Origin: DAIDJD01 sp035485275
GTDB taxonomy: Bacteria > Oederibacteriota > JAJYGY01 > DAIDJD01
NCBI GenBank assembly: GCA_035485275.1
Contig: DATHOE010000032.1
Span: 1-24,989 of the forward strand
DNA: 24,989 nt
Direction: 5' to 3'
Shown: one piece after another, positions 1 through 6,738 of the stretch
Layout of the letters: every line of letters starts with the position of its first letter
Position numbering within the stretch: the stretch's first letter is position 1
Translations under genes and position numbers: made by a program
The notes under the pieces: generated by a model
What the model was told of the DNA's origin: nothing
Database searches by the model: none
The model's input: the letters and a program-made list of their open reading frames with translations, nothing else

Positions 1-418
1 TGCTGTCCAGATTGGTTCCGGCCAGTTCAAGGACTCCGTGGCGCGGCGCGTCCGTGTCCGGCACAAGATCGAGCATGCCGTCGCCCCCGGCCTGCATGCT
101 CCGCGTACCCTTCAATTTCAGGCTCGAGAACTGCGCACCCAGGTTGCTTAGTTCAACCTGAAAAACCCCGGTCTCCACTTTGACGCGCTGTTCAGACGAG
201 GCGTGCATGCTCGGAACCGTGGCCGCCTGCCCGGCGCCGCCCGATGCGGCGCCCGAAGCCGTGGATACCGCCGGGCTCGAGGAGCCGGGCTGAACCGCGC
301 CGCCCGCCAGGGTCGCGCTCGCGGCCGGAGGCGTGGGAGCATAGTGGTCCACCAAACGGTTCCACAGCAGGAGCACGCCCACTGAAGCCAGCACGAAAAT
401 GATTGCATTGCGGTTCAT
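1..418 (-). CDS. yidC: Membrane protein insertase YidC (N-terminal part, truncated by window edge)
   Basis: YidC inserts and folds inner-membrane proteins, with SecYEG or alone. Only the first ~139 codons are in the window; the gene runs off the left edge. Translation from the ATG at 418 starts MNRNAIIFVLASVGVLLLW, the typical single N-terminal membrane anchor (about residues 4-19). A low-complexity Ala/Gly/Ser/Pro stretch follows to about residue 73, then VETGVFQVELSNLGAQFSSL, the start of the periplasmic beta-supersandwich domain found in diderm YidC. The catalytic membrane core lies outside the window. The start codon overlaps the yidD stop (ATGA, 415-418), so translation is probably coupled. 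The rpmH-rnpA-yidD-yidC order is widely conserved and supports the call. Confidence 0.93.
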   Translation of the reverse strand, partial: MNRNAIIFVLASVGVLLLWNRLVDHYAPTPPAASATLAGGAVQPGSSSPAVSTASGAASGGAGQAATVPSMHASSEQRVKVETGVFQVELSNLGAQFSSLKLKGTRSMQAGGDGMLDLVPDTDAPRHGVLELAGTNLDS

Positions 419-672
419 GCGTGTCCTTCGTTAGCCTTGATAGGCGGGACTATGCGCGGCACGGGATCGTAGCCGGAACGGCCCCAGGGATGGCAGCGGG
501 ACAAACGACCCAGCGCCATCCAAAGGCCCCGCGCCAAACCATGGGTTCTAAGGGCTTCAGCCGCGTACAGTGAGCAGGAGGGTTCATACCTGCAAGCATG
601 CGGCAAAGCGGTGGATATGGTTTTATGCCAAAATTCGAACATTTTGGCTAAAAATTCGCAAATAAAACGCAC
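415..672 (-). CDS. yidD: Membrane protein insertion efficiency factor YidD
   Basis: Small 85-residue protein of the YidD (UPF0161/DUF37) family, which is membrane-associated and assists YidC-dependent insertion. The family signature is clear: CRYEPSCSLYAAEAL, followed by GLARGLWMALGRLSRCHPW and GYDPVP, with the conserved cysteines present. The start is a GTG at 672 that shares its G with the TAG stop of rnpA, and the stop overlaps the yidC ATG, so all three genes form one translational chain. Length is normal for the family. Confidence 0.93.
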   Translation of the reverse strand: MRFICEFLAKMFEFWHKTISTALPHACRYEPSCSLYAAEALRTHGLARGLWMALGRLSRCHPWGRSGYDPVPRIVPPIKANEGHA

Positions 673-1106
673 TATTGATCCTTTTTAAGCATTTTTCCGC
701 GCCCAAGAAGGCCAAATAGCTTGTTTTCTAGATCTTGATAGGACAATCCAACCGCTTCTTTGCGTGGAATGACCACTAATTCCGTTCCGATGAGCATTTT
801 TTCGTGATTTAGGCGAAAAATCTCGCGCAATCGTCGTTTAAGCTTATTGCGCTGGACCGATTTCCCAACCTTCCGTGAAACGGACAAACCCAATCGGGGG
901 GGAAAACCCACATGGTCCCGGTTTTCTTTGGATACGGAACGGACGCGAAAAGCCAAAGTGAATTCCGGCAGGCTTTGGCGCCGGCCCTGCTTAAAGACCC
1001 GGTTGAAATCGGACGCTTTAAGCAAACGCCGGGCTTTACAGAAGTCCCGCTTCGACCCCGCGGGACCTAGCAAATCGCTGTGAGCCCCTGGCGCCGAGGC
1101 TTGCAT
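672..1106 (-). CDS. rnpA: Ribonuclease P protein component
   Basis: Protein subunit of RNase P; it binds the RNA subunit and pre-tRNA 5' leaders. The family core is visible: KARRLLKASDFNRVFKQG near residues 24-41, then RLGLSVSRKVGKSVQRNK and KRRLRE, which carry the RNR-type signature helix. At 144 residues it is longer than the usual ~110-125, with an N-terminal extension of about 20 residues that may be a mis-set start. The ATG at 1106 lies only 5 bases after the rpmH stop and has no clear ribosome-binding site; the only other early candidate I see is an in-frame TTG at codon 12. This gene and yidD look clearly less G+C-rich than the rest of the window. Confidence 0.93.
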   Translation of the reverse strand: MQASAPGAHSDLLGPAGSKRDFCKARRLLKASDFNRVFKQGRRQSLPEFTLAFRVRSVSKENRDHVGFPPRLGLSVSRKVGKSVQRNKLKRRLREIFRLNHEKMLIGTELVVIPRKEAVGLSYQDLENKLFGLLGRGKMLKKDQ

Positions 1107-1111
1107 GGGGT

Positions 1112-1255
1112 TCAGTAATCCGTCTTGATCTTATGGCGGCCCTTGGCGCGGCGGCGTTTGATGACCGCCTGACCTGAAGGTGTGGCCATGCGGGCGCGGA
1201 ACCCATGTTTTTTGGTCGCGCGGCGGTTGTGGGGCTGATATGTTCGCTTCGGCAT
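1112..1255 (-). CDS. rpmH: 50S ribosomal protein bL34
   Basis: Large-subunit protein bL34, 47 residues. Translation from the ATG at 1255 begins MPKRTYQPHNRRATKKHGF, continues RARMATPSGQAVIKRRRAKG and ends in a Lys-rich tail, the canonical bL34 pattern at its usual length. A Shine-Dalgarno-like AGGAG lies upstream on the minus strand (around 1262-1266). It is the first gene of the minus-strand operon leading to yidC, diverges from dnaA, and is served by a promoter at 1329-1358. Confidence 0.97.
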   Translation of the reverse strand: MPKRTYQPHNRRATKKHGFRARMATPSGQAVIKRRRAKGRHKIKTDY

Positions 1256-1300
1256 TGCCTCTCCTGTGATGCTTAGAACCAAAAAATAATTTTGGCTACG

Positions 1301-1316
1301 GGGCCCAAAAGAGCCC
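1301..1316 (-). promoter_or_regulatory. Small hairpin in the rpmH leader
   Basis: On the minus strand GGGCTC-TTTT-GGGCCC can form a 6-bp stem (one G-U pair) with a four-base loop. It lies between the predicted rpmH transcription start (near 1322) and the start codon. No T-run follows, so a terminator role is unlikely; a leader control element is possible but unproven. Confidence 0.4.
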
Positions 1317-1328
1317 TAAAAGCCGTAA

Positions 1329-1358
1329 AGTGTAAGACACGCATGCATCCAGGGTCAA
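1329..1358 (-). promoter_or_regulatory. Predicted sigma70-type promoter for rpmH-rnpA-yidD-yidC
   Basis: On the minus strand a -35 TTGACC (1353-1358, 5/6 match) is separated by 18 bases from a -10 TACACT (1329-1334, 4/6). The predicted start near 1322 leaves a leader of about 67 bases before rpmH. Confidence 0.55.
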
Positions 1359-1361
1359 GCC

Positions 1362-1380
1362 CAATATTTGAAACATATTG
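1362..1380. repeat. AT-rich inverted repeat in the dnaA/rpmH divergent region
   Basis: CAATAT (1362-1367) and ATATTG (1375-1380) form a perfect 6-bp inverted repeat with a 7-base spacer. It lies immediately upstream of both divergent -35 elements, where an operator would contact both promoters. No regulator can be named. Confidence 0.45.
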
Positions 1381-1407
1381 AAAAACACCACGATTACAAC
1401 CTATAAT
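1378..1407 (+). promoter_or_regulatory. Predicted sigma70-type promoter for dnaA
   Basis: TTGAAA (1378-1383, 5/6) with an 18-base spacer and a perfect TATAAT (1402-1407). Transcription would start near 1414 and give a leader of about 104 bases that contains an inverted repeat (1441-1460) and two DnaA-box-like sequences (1470-1490). It is the best-matching promoter I found in the window. Confidence 0.7.
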
Positions 1408-1440
1408 GATCACCGTTAGAGCGTCGCCGGAACATTCTCC

Positions 1441-1460
1441 CCAATTCTTCCGTGAATTGG
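1441..1460 (+). repeat. Perfect inverted repeat in the dnaA leader
   Basis: CCAATTC (1441-1447) and GAATTGG (1454-1460) are exact 7-bp inverted arms around a 6-base loop. It lies inside the predicted dnaA 5' leader, just before two DnaA-box-like sites, so it could be an RNA hairpin or an operator. Confidence 0.5.
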
Positions 1461-1469
1461 GTGTGCATT

Positions 1470-1490
1470 TGTGGAAAAGACTGTGAATAA
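1470..1490 (+). promoter_or_regulatory. Two DnaA-box-like sites upstream of dnaA
   Basis: TGTGGAAAA (1470-1478) and TGTGAATAA (1482-1490) each differ by one base from the reverse-complement DnaA box TGTGGATAA. They are in the same orientation, with starts 12 bp apart. Their place in the dnaA leader fits autoregulation of dnaA and/or an oriC sub-region; both roles are known for such boxes, and the function here is inferred. Confidence 0.6.
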
Positions 1491-1517
1491 GATGTCCGGC
1501 AACCCAGGGAGCTGAGC

Positions 1518-2864
1518 ATGGGCGACAAAATGGCGGCTTTGCCATGGCCCCAGTTGCAAGCCAAATTGAGCCTTCGCTTCTCGGACACCGAGTTCGAGAC
1601 CTACTTCAAATCGGCGCGCTTGTCCGGCTGGGAAGGACACGCCCTGGTGCTGGAGGCGGCTGACCCGTTCCGTAGGGAATGGATGCTGCAGCAAAAAAGC
1701 CGCATCACCGATGTGCTGCGCGAAGCCAGCGGAGACGAACTTCTGGCGGTCAGTTTCAGGGTCCCGGAAAAAGAGGACCTCAAGAGCCGCATCGTGGTTT
1801 CGGAACGGGTGGTCCTCCCCATCCCGGTCGAAGAACGCGTCACCCCGCTCAACCCCCTCTTCACGTTCACCAACTTCATCGTCGGTCCCAGCAACCGTTT
1901 CGCCCAGGCGGCCTGCCGGGCGGTGGCGGAAAACCCCAGCAAGTCCTACAATCCTCTCGTCCTTTATGGGGGGGTGGGCCTGGGCAAAACCCATCTGCTG
2001 CACGCCATCGGCAACCTGGCCCTGACCCACAATCCCCAGCTTCGGGCGCTCTATATAAGCTCGGAAAATTTCATGAACGAGATGATCTCGGTGCTGCGCA
2101 GCGGGGGCGACATGCGCCTCTTCCGGGAAAAATTCCGCAATACCGACATACTGCTCATCGACGACATACAGTTCCTGGCCGGCAAGGAAAGCACCCAGGA
2201 GGAGTTTTTCCACACCTTCAATGACCTGCACAGCCACGGCAAGCAGATCGTCGCGACCAGCGACATTCCGCCCCGCGAAATCAACCTGGACGAACGCCTG
2301 CGCAACCGCTTTGAATGGGGCCTGGTGGCGGACATCAGCCGGCCCGACTATGAAACCCGGCTCGCCATCCTGCGCAAAAAGGCCCAATCCGAACATTGCG
2401 GGGTTCCCGAGGACGTCCTGGAATTCCTGGCCCGGACCTTCACCCACAATGTCCGCGAGCTGGAGGGGTCCCTCGTCAAGATCATGGCCCTGAGATCCAT
2501 CCTCGACCGGGAGATCAACCTGGACCTGGCCAAGGAGGCTTTGCGGGACCTGCTCAAGGCCCAGGCGCGACCCATCAGCATCGACTTGATCCAGGAAACC
2601 GTCACCAACCGCTTCAATCTGAAGCTGTCCGACATGAAAGCCCGCAAGCGCACCGACGCCGTGGCCTATCCCCGCCAGATCGCCATGTACCTAAGCCGCG
2701 AACTGACGCCGGCCAGCCTCCCGGAGATCGGCAACGCCTTCGGCGGCCGCGACCACACCACCGTCATCCACGCGATCAACAAGATAGAGCAGAAGATGAA
2801 GCAGGACCCGGACCTGGCCGCCACCATCGAAAAATTGATCCAGCAGATCAAAGGCGTCGTTTGA
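1518..2864 (+). CDS. dnaA: Chromosomal replication initiator protein DnaA
   Basis: AAA+ initiator that binds DnaA boxes and opens oriC, 448 residues. Domain I (about 1-80) is followed by a short linker. The AAA+ domain opens at NPLFTFTNFIVGPSNRFAQA and has Walker A GGVGLGKT at residues 151-158 and Walker B ILLIDDIQF around 212. Domain IV carries the DnaA signature ending GGRDHTTVIHAINKIE near the C-terminus. The ATG at 1518 follows AGGGAG at 1505-1510 with suitable spacing; an in-frame ATG four codons later is less well placed. It is divergent from rpmH and followed by a 243-base gap holding a candidate unwinding site. Length and motifs are typical. Confidence 0.98.
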   Translation: MGDKMAALPWPQLQAKLSLRFSDTEFETYFKSARLSGWEGHALVLEAADPFRREWMLQQKSRITDVLREASGDELLAVSFRVPEKEDLKSRIVVSERVVLPIPVEERVTPLNPLFTFTNFIVGPSNRFAQAACRAVAENPSKSYNPLVLYGGVGLGKTHLLHAIGNLALTHNPQLRALYISSENFMNEMISVLRSGGDMRLFREKFRNTDILLIDDIQFLAGKESTQEEFFHTFNDLHSHGKQIVATSDIPPREINLDERLRNRFEWGLVADISRPDYETRLAILRKKAQSEHCGVPEDVLEFLARTFTHNVRELEGSLVKIMALRSILDREINLDLAKEALRDLLKAQARPISIDLIQETVTNRFNLKLSDMKARKRTDAVAYPRQIAMYLSRELTPASLPEIGNAFGGRDHTTVIHAINKIEQKMKQDPDLAATIEKLIQQIKGVV

Positions 2865-2929
2865 ACACCGTTGATAAGCCGTCCGTAAATCCCGGGATTG
2901 CGCACAAAACGAGGCTCGCGTCGATCCTG

Positions 2930-2959
2930 TTGGCGTTTTGCGGCCATGAAGTGTAAAAC
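2930..2959 (+). promoter_or_regulatory. Weak candidate promoter in the dnaA-dnaN gap
   Basis: TTGGCG (2930-2935, 4/6), 18-base spacer, TAAAAC (2954-2959, 4/6). A separate perfect TATAAT at 3067-3072 closer to dnaN lacks a recognisable -35. Either could drive dnaN; neither is convincing alone. Confidence 0.3.
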
Positions 2960-3023
2960 TAGCGCCGGCCATGACCAGGCTTTGAACAGGACTTGGGCCT
3001 TTGGCCCCAAGGATTCGGCGGCC

Positions 3024-3080
3024 TTATCCACTAATCCCCAGGTCCTATGACTACCACTACTACCTTTATAATCTTTTAAA
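3024..3080 (+). other. Candidate oriC basal unwinding site (DnaA box, trinucleotide tract, AT-rich stretch)
   Basis: In order: TTATCCACT (3024-3032, one mismatch to TTATCCACA), a spacer rich in C/G, a triplet-phased tract CTA TGA CTA CCA CTA CTA CCT (3045-3065), and an AT-rich stretch 3065-3080. Read on the bottom strand 3' to 5', the CTA triplets are GAT, the DnaA-trio unit of the bacterial basal origin unwinding system described in Bacillus. The order box, GC-rich spacer, trios, AT-rich DNA also matches. Location between dnaA and dnaN agrees with known origins. A weaker box-like sequence (reverse TTATCAACG, 2869-2877) lies earlier in the same gap. Confidence 0.6.
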
Positions 3081-3107
3081 AGAAGTATTCAGCAGCGGAG
3101 GATGTGC

Positions 3108-4208
3108 ATGAAGATCGTTTGTTCAAAGGCGGACCTCTCCAGGATCATCTCCCTGGCCCAGAGCGCGGCCAGCACGAAAAACATCATGCCTGTCCTTACC
3201 AACCTTTTGTTTGAAGCCGACAAGAACTCCCTGACCGTCACGGGCACCGATCTTGAGCTTGGTGTGCGTGTGAAGGTCAACCTTGAGGTGGCCCAGGCCG
3301 GAACCGCCACCCTCCCCGCAAAAAAGCTGGCCGAACTGGTGAAGACCTTCGACGAGGGGGATGTCGAGATCACCGTCAAGGACGGGGTGAAGGCGGAGAT
3401 CAAGAGCGGGCGGGCCACCATCAAACTGACCGGCGTCCCCGCGGAGGACTACCCGAGCTTTCCCGCCTACCGCAAAGAGAAGAGCCTCAGCCTTTCCAGC
3501 AAGGTCTTTCTCGACATGATCCGGCGGGCGGCCTTCTCGGTCTCGGTGGACGAAACCCGCTACATCCTTCAGGGAGCCCTGCTGCAAAGCGACGGCAAGA
3601 AGGCCTGCATGGTGACCACCGACGGGCACCGGCTCAGCTACATCGAACACGAGCTGGCCACGCCCCAGGAGGCTGTGTCCGCGGTGATCCCGAGCAAGGC
3701 CCTGATGGAGCTGGGCCGCGTGCTTGAATCCAAGGACGACCCCGTGACGGTCTACTTCACCGAAAACCAGGTCTTCTTCGAGATGGGTGAGCTCACGGTG
3801 TTCAGCCGCCTGCTCGACGGCCAGTTCCCCAACTTCGAGCAGGTCATCCCCAAGAAGAACGAGCACACCCTGCTGGCCAACGTGGCCCCCCTGATCAGCG
3901 TGCTCAACCGCATGAGCCCCCTGGCCTCGGACAAGGGCAACAGCTTGAAGTTCCACCTCAACGAGGACGGCCTGCAGGTCACGGCCGCCACCGCCGACGT
4001 GGGCGAGGGCAGCGAGTCCCTCGACGTGGAATACAGCGGGCCGGCCATGACCCTGGCCTTCAACGCCCGCTACGTGCTCGACGCGCTCAAGGCGCTCGGC
4101 AGCGAACGCCTGGACATGAAGCTGAACACGCCCCTGAGCCCGACCTTGATCACACCGGTGGGCGGCACGACGGTCTGCCGCTACGTGGTCATGCCCATGC
4201 GGGCCTAA
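3108..4208 (+). CDS. dnaN: DNA polymerase III beta sliding clamp
   Basis: Ring-shaped processivity clamp, 366 residues, the usual length, with three repeated clamp folds. Recognisable segments are MKIVCSKADLSRIISLAQ at the start, NIMPVLTNLLFEADKNSLTV, the segment GRATIKLTGVPAEDYPSFP, and a C-terminus LITPVGGTTVCRYVVMPMRA like the conserved beta-clamp PM(R/K) ending. I chose the ATG at 3108: GGAGG at 3097-3101 is 6 bases upstream, whereas an in-frame ATG at 3102 would abut it with no spacing. It follows dnaA and the putative unwinding site and precedes gyrA by 67 bases. Confidence 0.97.
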   Translation: MKIVCSKADLSRIISLAQSAASTKNIMPVLTNLLFEADKNSLTVTGTDLELGVRVKVNLEVAQAGTATLPAKKLAELVKTFDEGDVEITVKDGVKAEIKSGRATIKLTGVPAEDYPSFPAYRKEKSLSLSSKVFLDMIRRAAFSVSVDETRYILQGALLQSDGKKACMVTTDGHRLSYIEHELATPQEAVSAVIPSKALMELGRVLESKDDPVTVYFTENQVFFEMGELTVFSRLLDGQFPNFEQVIPKKNEHTLLANVAPLISVLNRMSPLASDKGNSLKFHLNEDGLQVTAATADVGEGSESLDVEYSGPAMTLAFNARYVLDALKALGSERLDMKLNTPLSPTLITPVGGTTVCRYVVMPMRA

Positions 4209-4275
4209 CAGGCAAGGACGCCTGGGACAGGCCCGGAACGCTTTCCTCCCCAAGACTCTTCAGAGACGACGACTG

Positions 4276-6738
4276 ATGGCAAAGAATGACGAAAATATTC
4301 CGGTGAAGGAAGGCGGCATCCAGGGCGTGAACATCGAGGAGGAGATGAAGTCCTCCTACATCGATTACGCGATGAGCGTGATCGTGGGGCGCGCGCTCCC
4401 CGACGTCCGCGACGGCTTCAAGCCGGTGCACCGCCGGGTGCTCTATGCCATGTGGGAAATGGGGCTGGAATACAACAAGGCCTACCGCAAAAGCGCCAAG
4501 ATCGTCGGCGAGGTCATGGGCAACTACCATCCCCACGGGGACGCGTCGATCTACGACACCATGGTGCGCATGGCCCAGGAGTGGAACCTGCGCTACCCCC
4601 TGGTGGACGGGCAGGGCAACTTCGGCTCGGTCGACGGCGACCCGCCCGCGGCCATGCGCTACACGGAAGCGCGCCTCAGCAAGATCAGCCAGGAGGTCCT
4701 GGCCGACATCGAGAAGGACACGGTCGAGTTCGGCCCCAACTACGACGAGAGCCGCGAAGAGCCCCTGGTCCTGCCCGTCAAGATCCCCAACCTGCTGGTC
4801 AACGGCAGCTCAGGGATAGCCGTGGGCATGGCCACCAACATACCGCCGCACAACCTCGGCGAGGTCGTGGACGCCCTGTGCGCCCTGATCGACGACCCGG
4901 ACAGCAGCATCGAAGCGCTCATGAAGATCGTCAAGGGGCCCGATTTCCCCACCGCCGGCTTCATCCTGGGCAAGGACGGCATCAAGGACGCCTACCGCAC
5001 GGGGCGCGGCTCGCTGACCATCCAGGCGAAGGTCGAGATCGAGGAGGACAAGCGCGAACGCGAGCGCATCATCGTCACCGAGCTGCCCTACCAGGTGAAC
5101 AAGTCCAGCCTGATCGAGACCATGGCCGGCCTGGTGCGCGACAAGAAAATAGACGGCATACGCGACCTGCGCGACGAGAGCGACCGCGACGGCATGCGCA
5201 TCGTCATCGAGCTGGCGCAGAACGCGGTGGCCCAGGTGGTGCTCAACCAGCTCTACAAGCACACCAACATGCGCACCAGCTTCGGCGTCATCCTGCTGGC
5301 CCTGGTGAACAACCAGCCCCGCGTGCTCAACCTGAAGGGCCTGCTGCACTACTTCATCGAGCACCGCAAGGACGTGATCCTGCGGCGCACCCGTTTCGAC
5401 CTGGCCAAGGCCGAGCGCCGGGCCCACATCCTGGAAGGCTACAAGATAGCGCTGGCCAACCTGGACAAGGTCATAGCCATCATCCGCAAGTCCAAGAACA
5501 CCGAGGAGGCGCGCCAGGGCCTGATGACGGCCTTCAAGCTGTCCGAGATCCAGGCCACCGCCATCCTCGAGCTGAGGCTCCAGCAGCTGACCAACATGGA
5601 GCAGCTCAAGATCGACGAGGAGTACCTGGGCCTCATCAAGCTCATCGAGCAGCTACGGGCGCTGCTGCTGAGCGAGAAGAAGCTGCTGGGCCTCATCAAG
5701 GAGGAGCTGGGCGCGGTGAAGGCCGAGCACGGCGACGCCCGCCGCACCCAGATCATCGCCAAGGCCGGAGAGATGGCGGTCGAGGACCTGGTCGCCGAGG
5801 AGGACGTGGTCGTCACCTTCAGCCACGCCGGCTACGTCAAGCGCGTGCCCGCCAGCGCCTACAAGGCGCAGAAGCGCGGCGGCAAGGGCGTGGCCGCCAT
5901 GGGCACCCGCGAGGAGGATTTCGTCGAGCGCCTCTTCGTGGCGAGCACCCACGACACCCTGCTGATCTTCACCAACCTCGGGAAGGTCTTCTGGAAGCGG
6001 GTCTTCGAGATCCCCGAGGCCAGCCGGGCCGCCAAGGGCAAGCACCTCTCCAGCCTGCTGCCCATACGCGAGGAGGGCATCGCCGCGGTCTTCGTGCTGA
6101 AGGACTTCAGCGGCAAGACCAGCCTGGTGATGAGCACCAAGGAGGGCCTGGTCAAGAAGACGGCCCTGCAGGAATACTCCAACCCGCGCACCGCCGGCAT
6201 CATCGCCATCACCCTGACCAAGGGCGACGAGCTGATCGGCGTGCAGATGGGCACGGACGCGCAGGACCTGATCCTGGCCTCCCACGAGGGCATGAGCATA
6301 CGCTTCCCCTTGAAGGAGGTGCGCGAGATCGGGCGCACCGGCCAGGGCGTGAAGGGCATCACCCTTGAGAAGGGCGACTACGTCGTGGACATGGAGGTCG
6401 TGAAGGACCCCAAGGGCAGCCTGCTGACGATCTGCGAGAGCGGCTACGGCAAGCGTTCCGAGCTGGCCGAATACCGCGTTCAGGGCCGCGCCGGCAAGGG
6501 GCTCATCAACGTGAAGGTCACGGACAAGACCGGTCGTGTGGTGGGCGTCAAGCCGGTGACCAACGAGGACGAGCTGATGCTCATCACCAGCGGCGGGACC
6601 ATGCTGCGCATGAAGGTCAGCGACGTCAACACCACCGGACGCAACACCCAGGGCGTGAGGGTCATCAAGGTCGGCGGCGGCGACCGGGTGGTGGCGGTGG
6701 CCAAGCTGGCCTCGGCCGAAGAGGAGTCTGAGGAATGA
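4276..6738 (+). CDS. gyrA: DNA gyrase subunit A
   Basis: DNA-breaking/rejoining subunit of gyrase (type IIA topoisomerase), 820 residues. The N-terminal core has YIDYAMSVIVGRALPDVRDG, the catalytic tyrosine in MRYTEARL at Tyr129, and a quinolone-resistance region PHGDASIYDT. The C-terminal beta-pinwheel has the GyrA box QKRGGKG at 532-538, which separates gyrase from ParC, and several repeats of the TxxGRNTQGV type. It ends in an acidic tail (EEESEE). Position 90 is Ala, where the E. coli family member has Ser83. It lies directly after dnaN with no recF or gyrB between. Its TGA overlaps the next gene's ATG (ATGA at 6735). Confidence 0.97.
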   Translation: MAKNDENIPVKEGGIQGVNIEEEMKSSYIDYAMSVIVGRALPDVRDGFKPVHRRVLYAMWEMGLEYNKAYRKSAKIVGEVMGNYHPHGDASIYDTMVRMAQEWNLRYPLVDGQGNFGSVDGDPPAAMRYTEARLSKISQEVLADIEKDTVEFGPNYDESREEPLVLPVKIPNLLVNGSSGIAVGMATNIPPHNLGEVVDALCALIDDPDSSIEALMKIVKGPDFPTAGFILGKDGIKDAYRTGRGSLTIQAKVEIEEDKRERERIIVTELPYQVNKSSLIETMAGLVRDKKIDGIRDLRDESDRDGMRIVIELAQNAVAQVVLNQLYKHTNMRTSFGVILLALVNNQPRVLNLKGLLHYFIEHRKDVILRRTRFDLAKAERRAHILEGYKIALANLDKVIAIIRKSKNTEEARQGLMTAFKLSEIQATAILELRLQQLTNMEQLKIDEEYLGLIKLIEQLRALLLSEKKLLGLIKEELGAVKAEHGDARRTQIIAKAGEMAVEDLVAEEDVVVTFSHAGYVKRVPASAYKAQKRGGKGVAAMGTREEDFVERLFVASTHDTLLIFTNLGKVFWKRVFEIPEASRAAKGKHLSSLLPIREEGIAAVFVLKDFSGKTSLVMSTKEGLVKKTALQEYSNPRTAGIIAITLTKGDELIGVQMGTDAQDLILASHEGMSIRFPLKEVREIGRTGQGVKGITLEKGDYVVDMEVVKDPKGSLLTICESGYGKRSELAEYRVQGRAGKGLINVKVTDKTGRVVGVKPVTNEDELMLITSGGTMLRMKVSDVNTTGRNTQGVRVIKVGGGDRVVAVAKLASAEEESEE

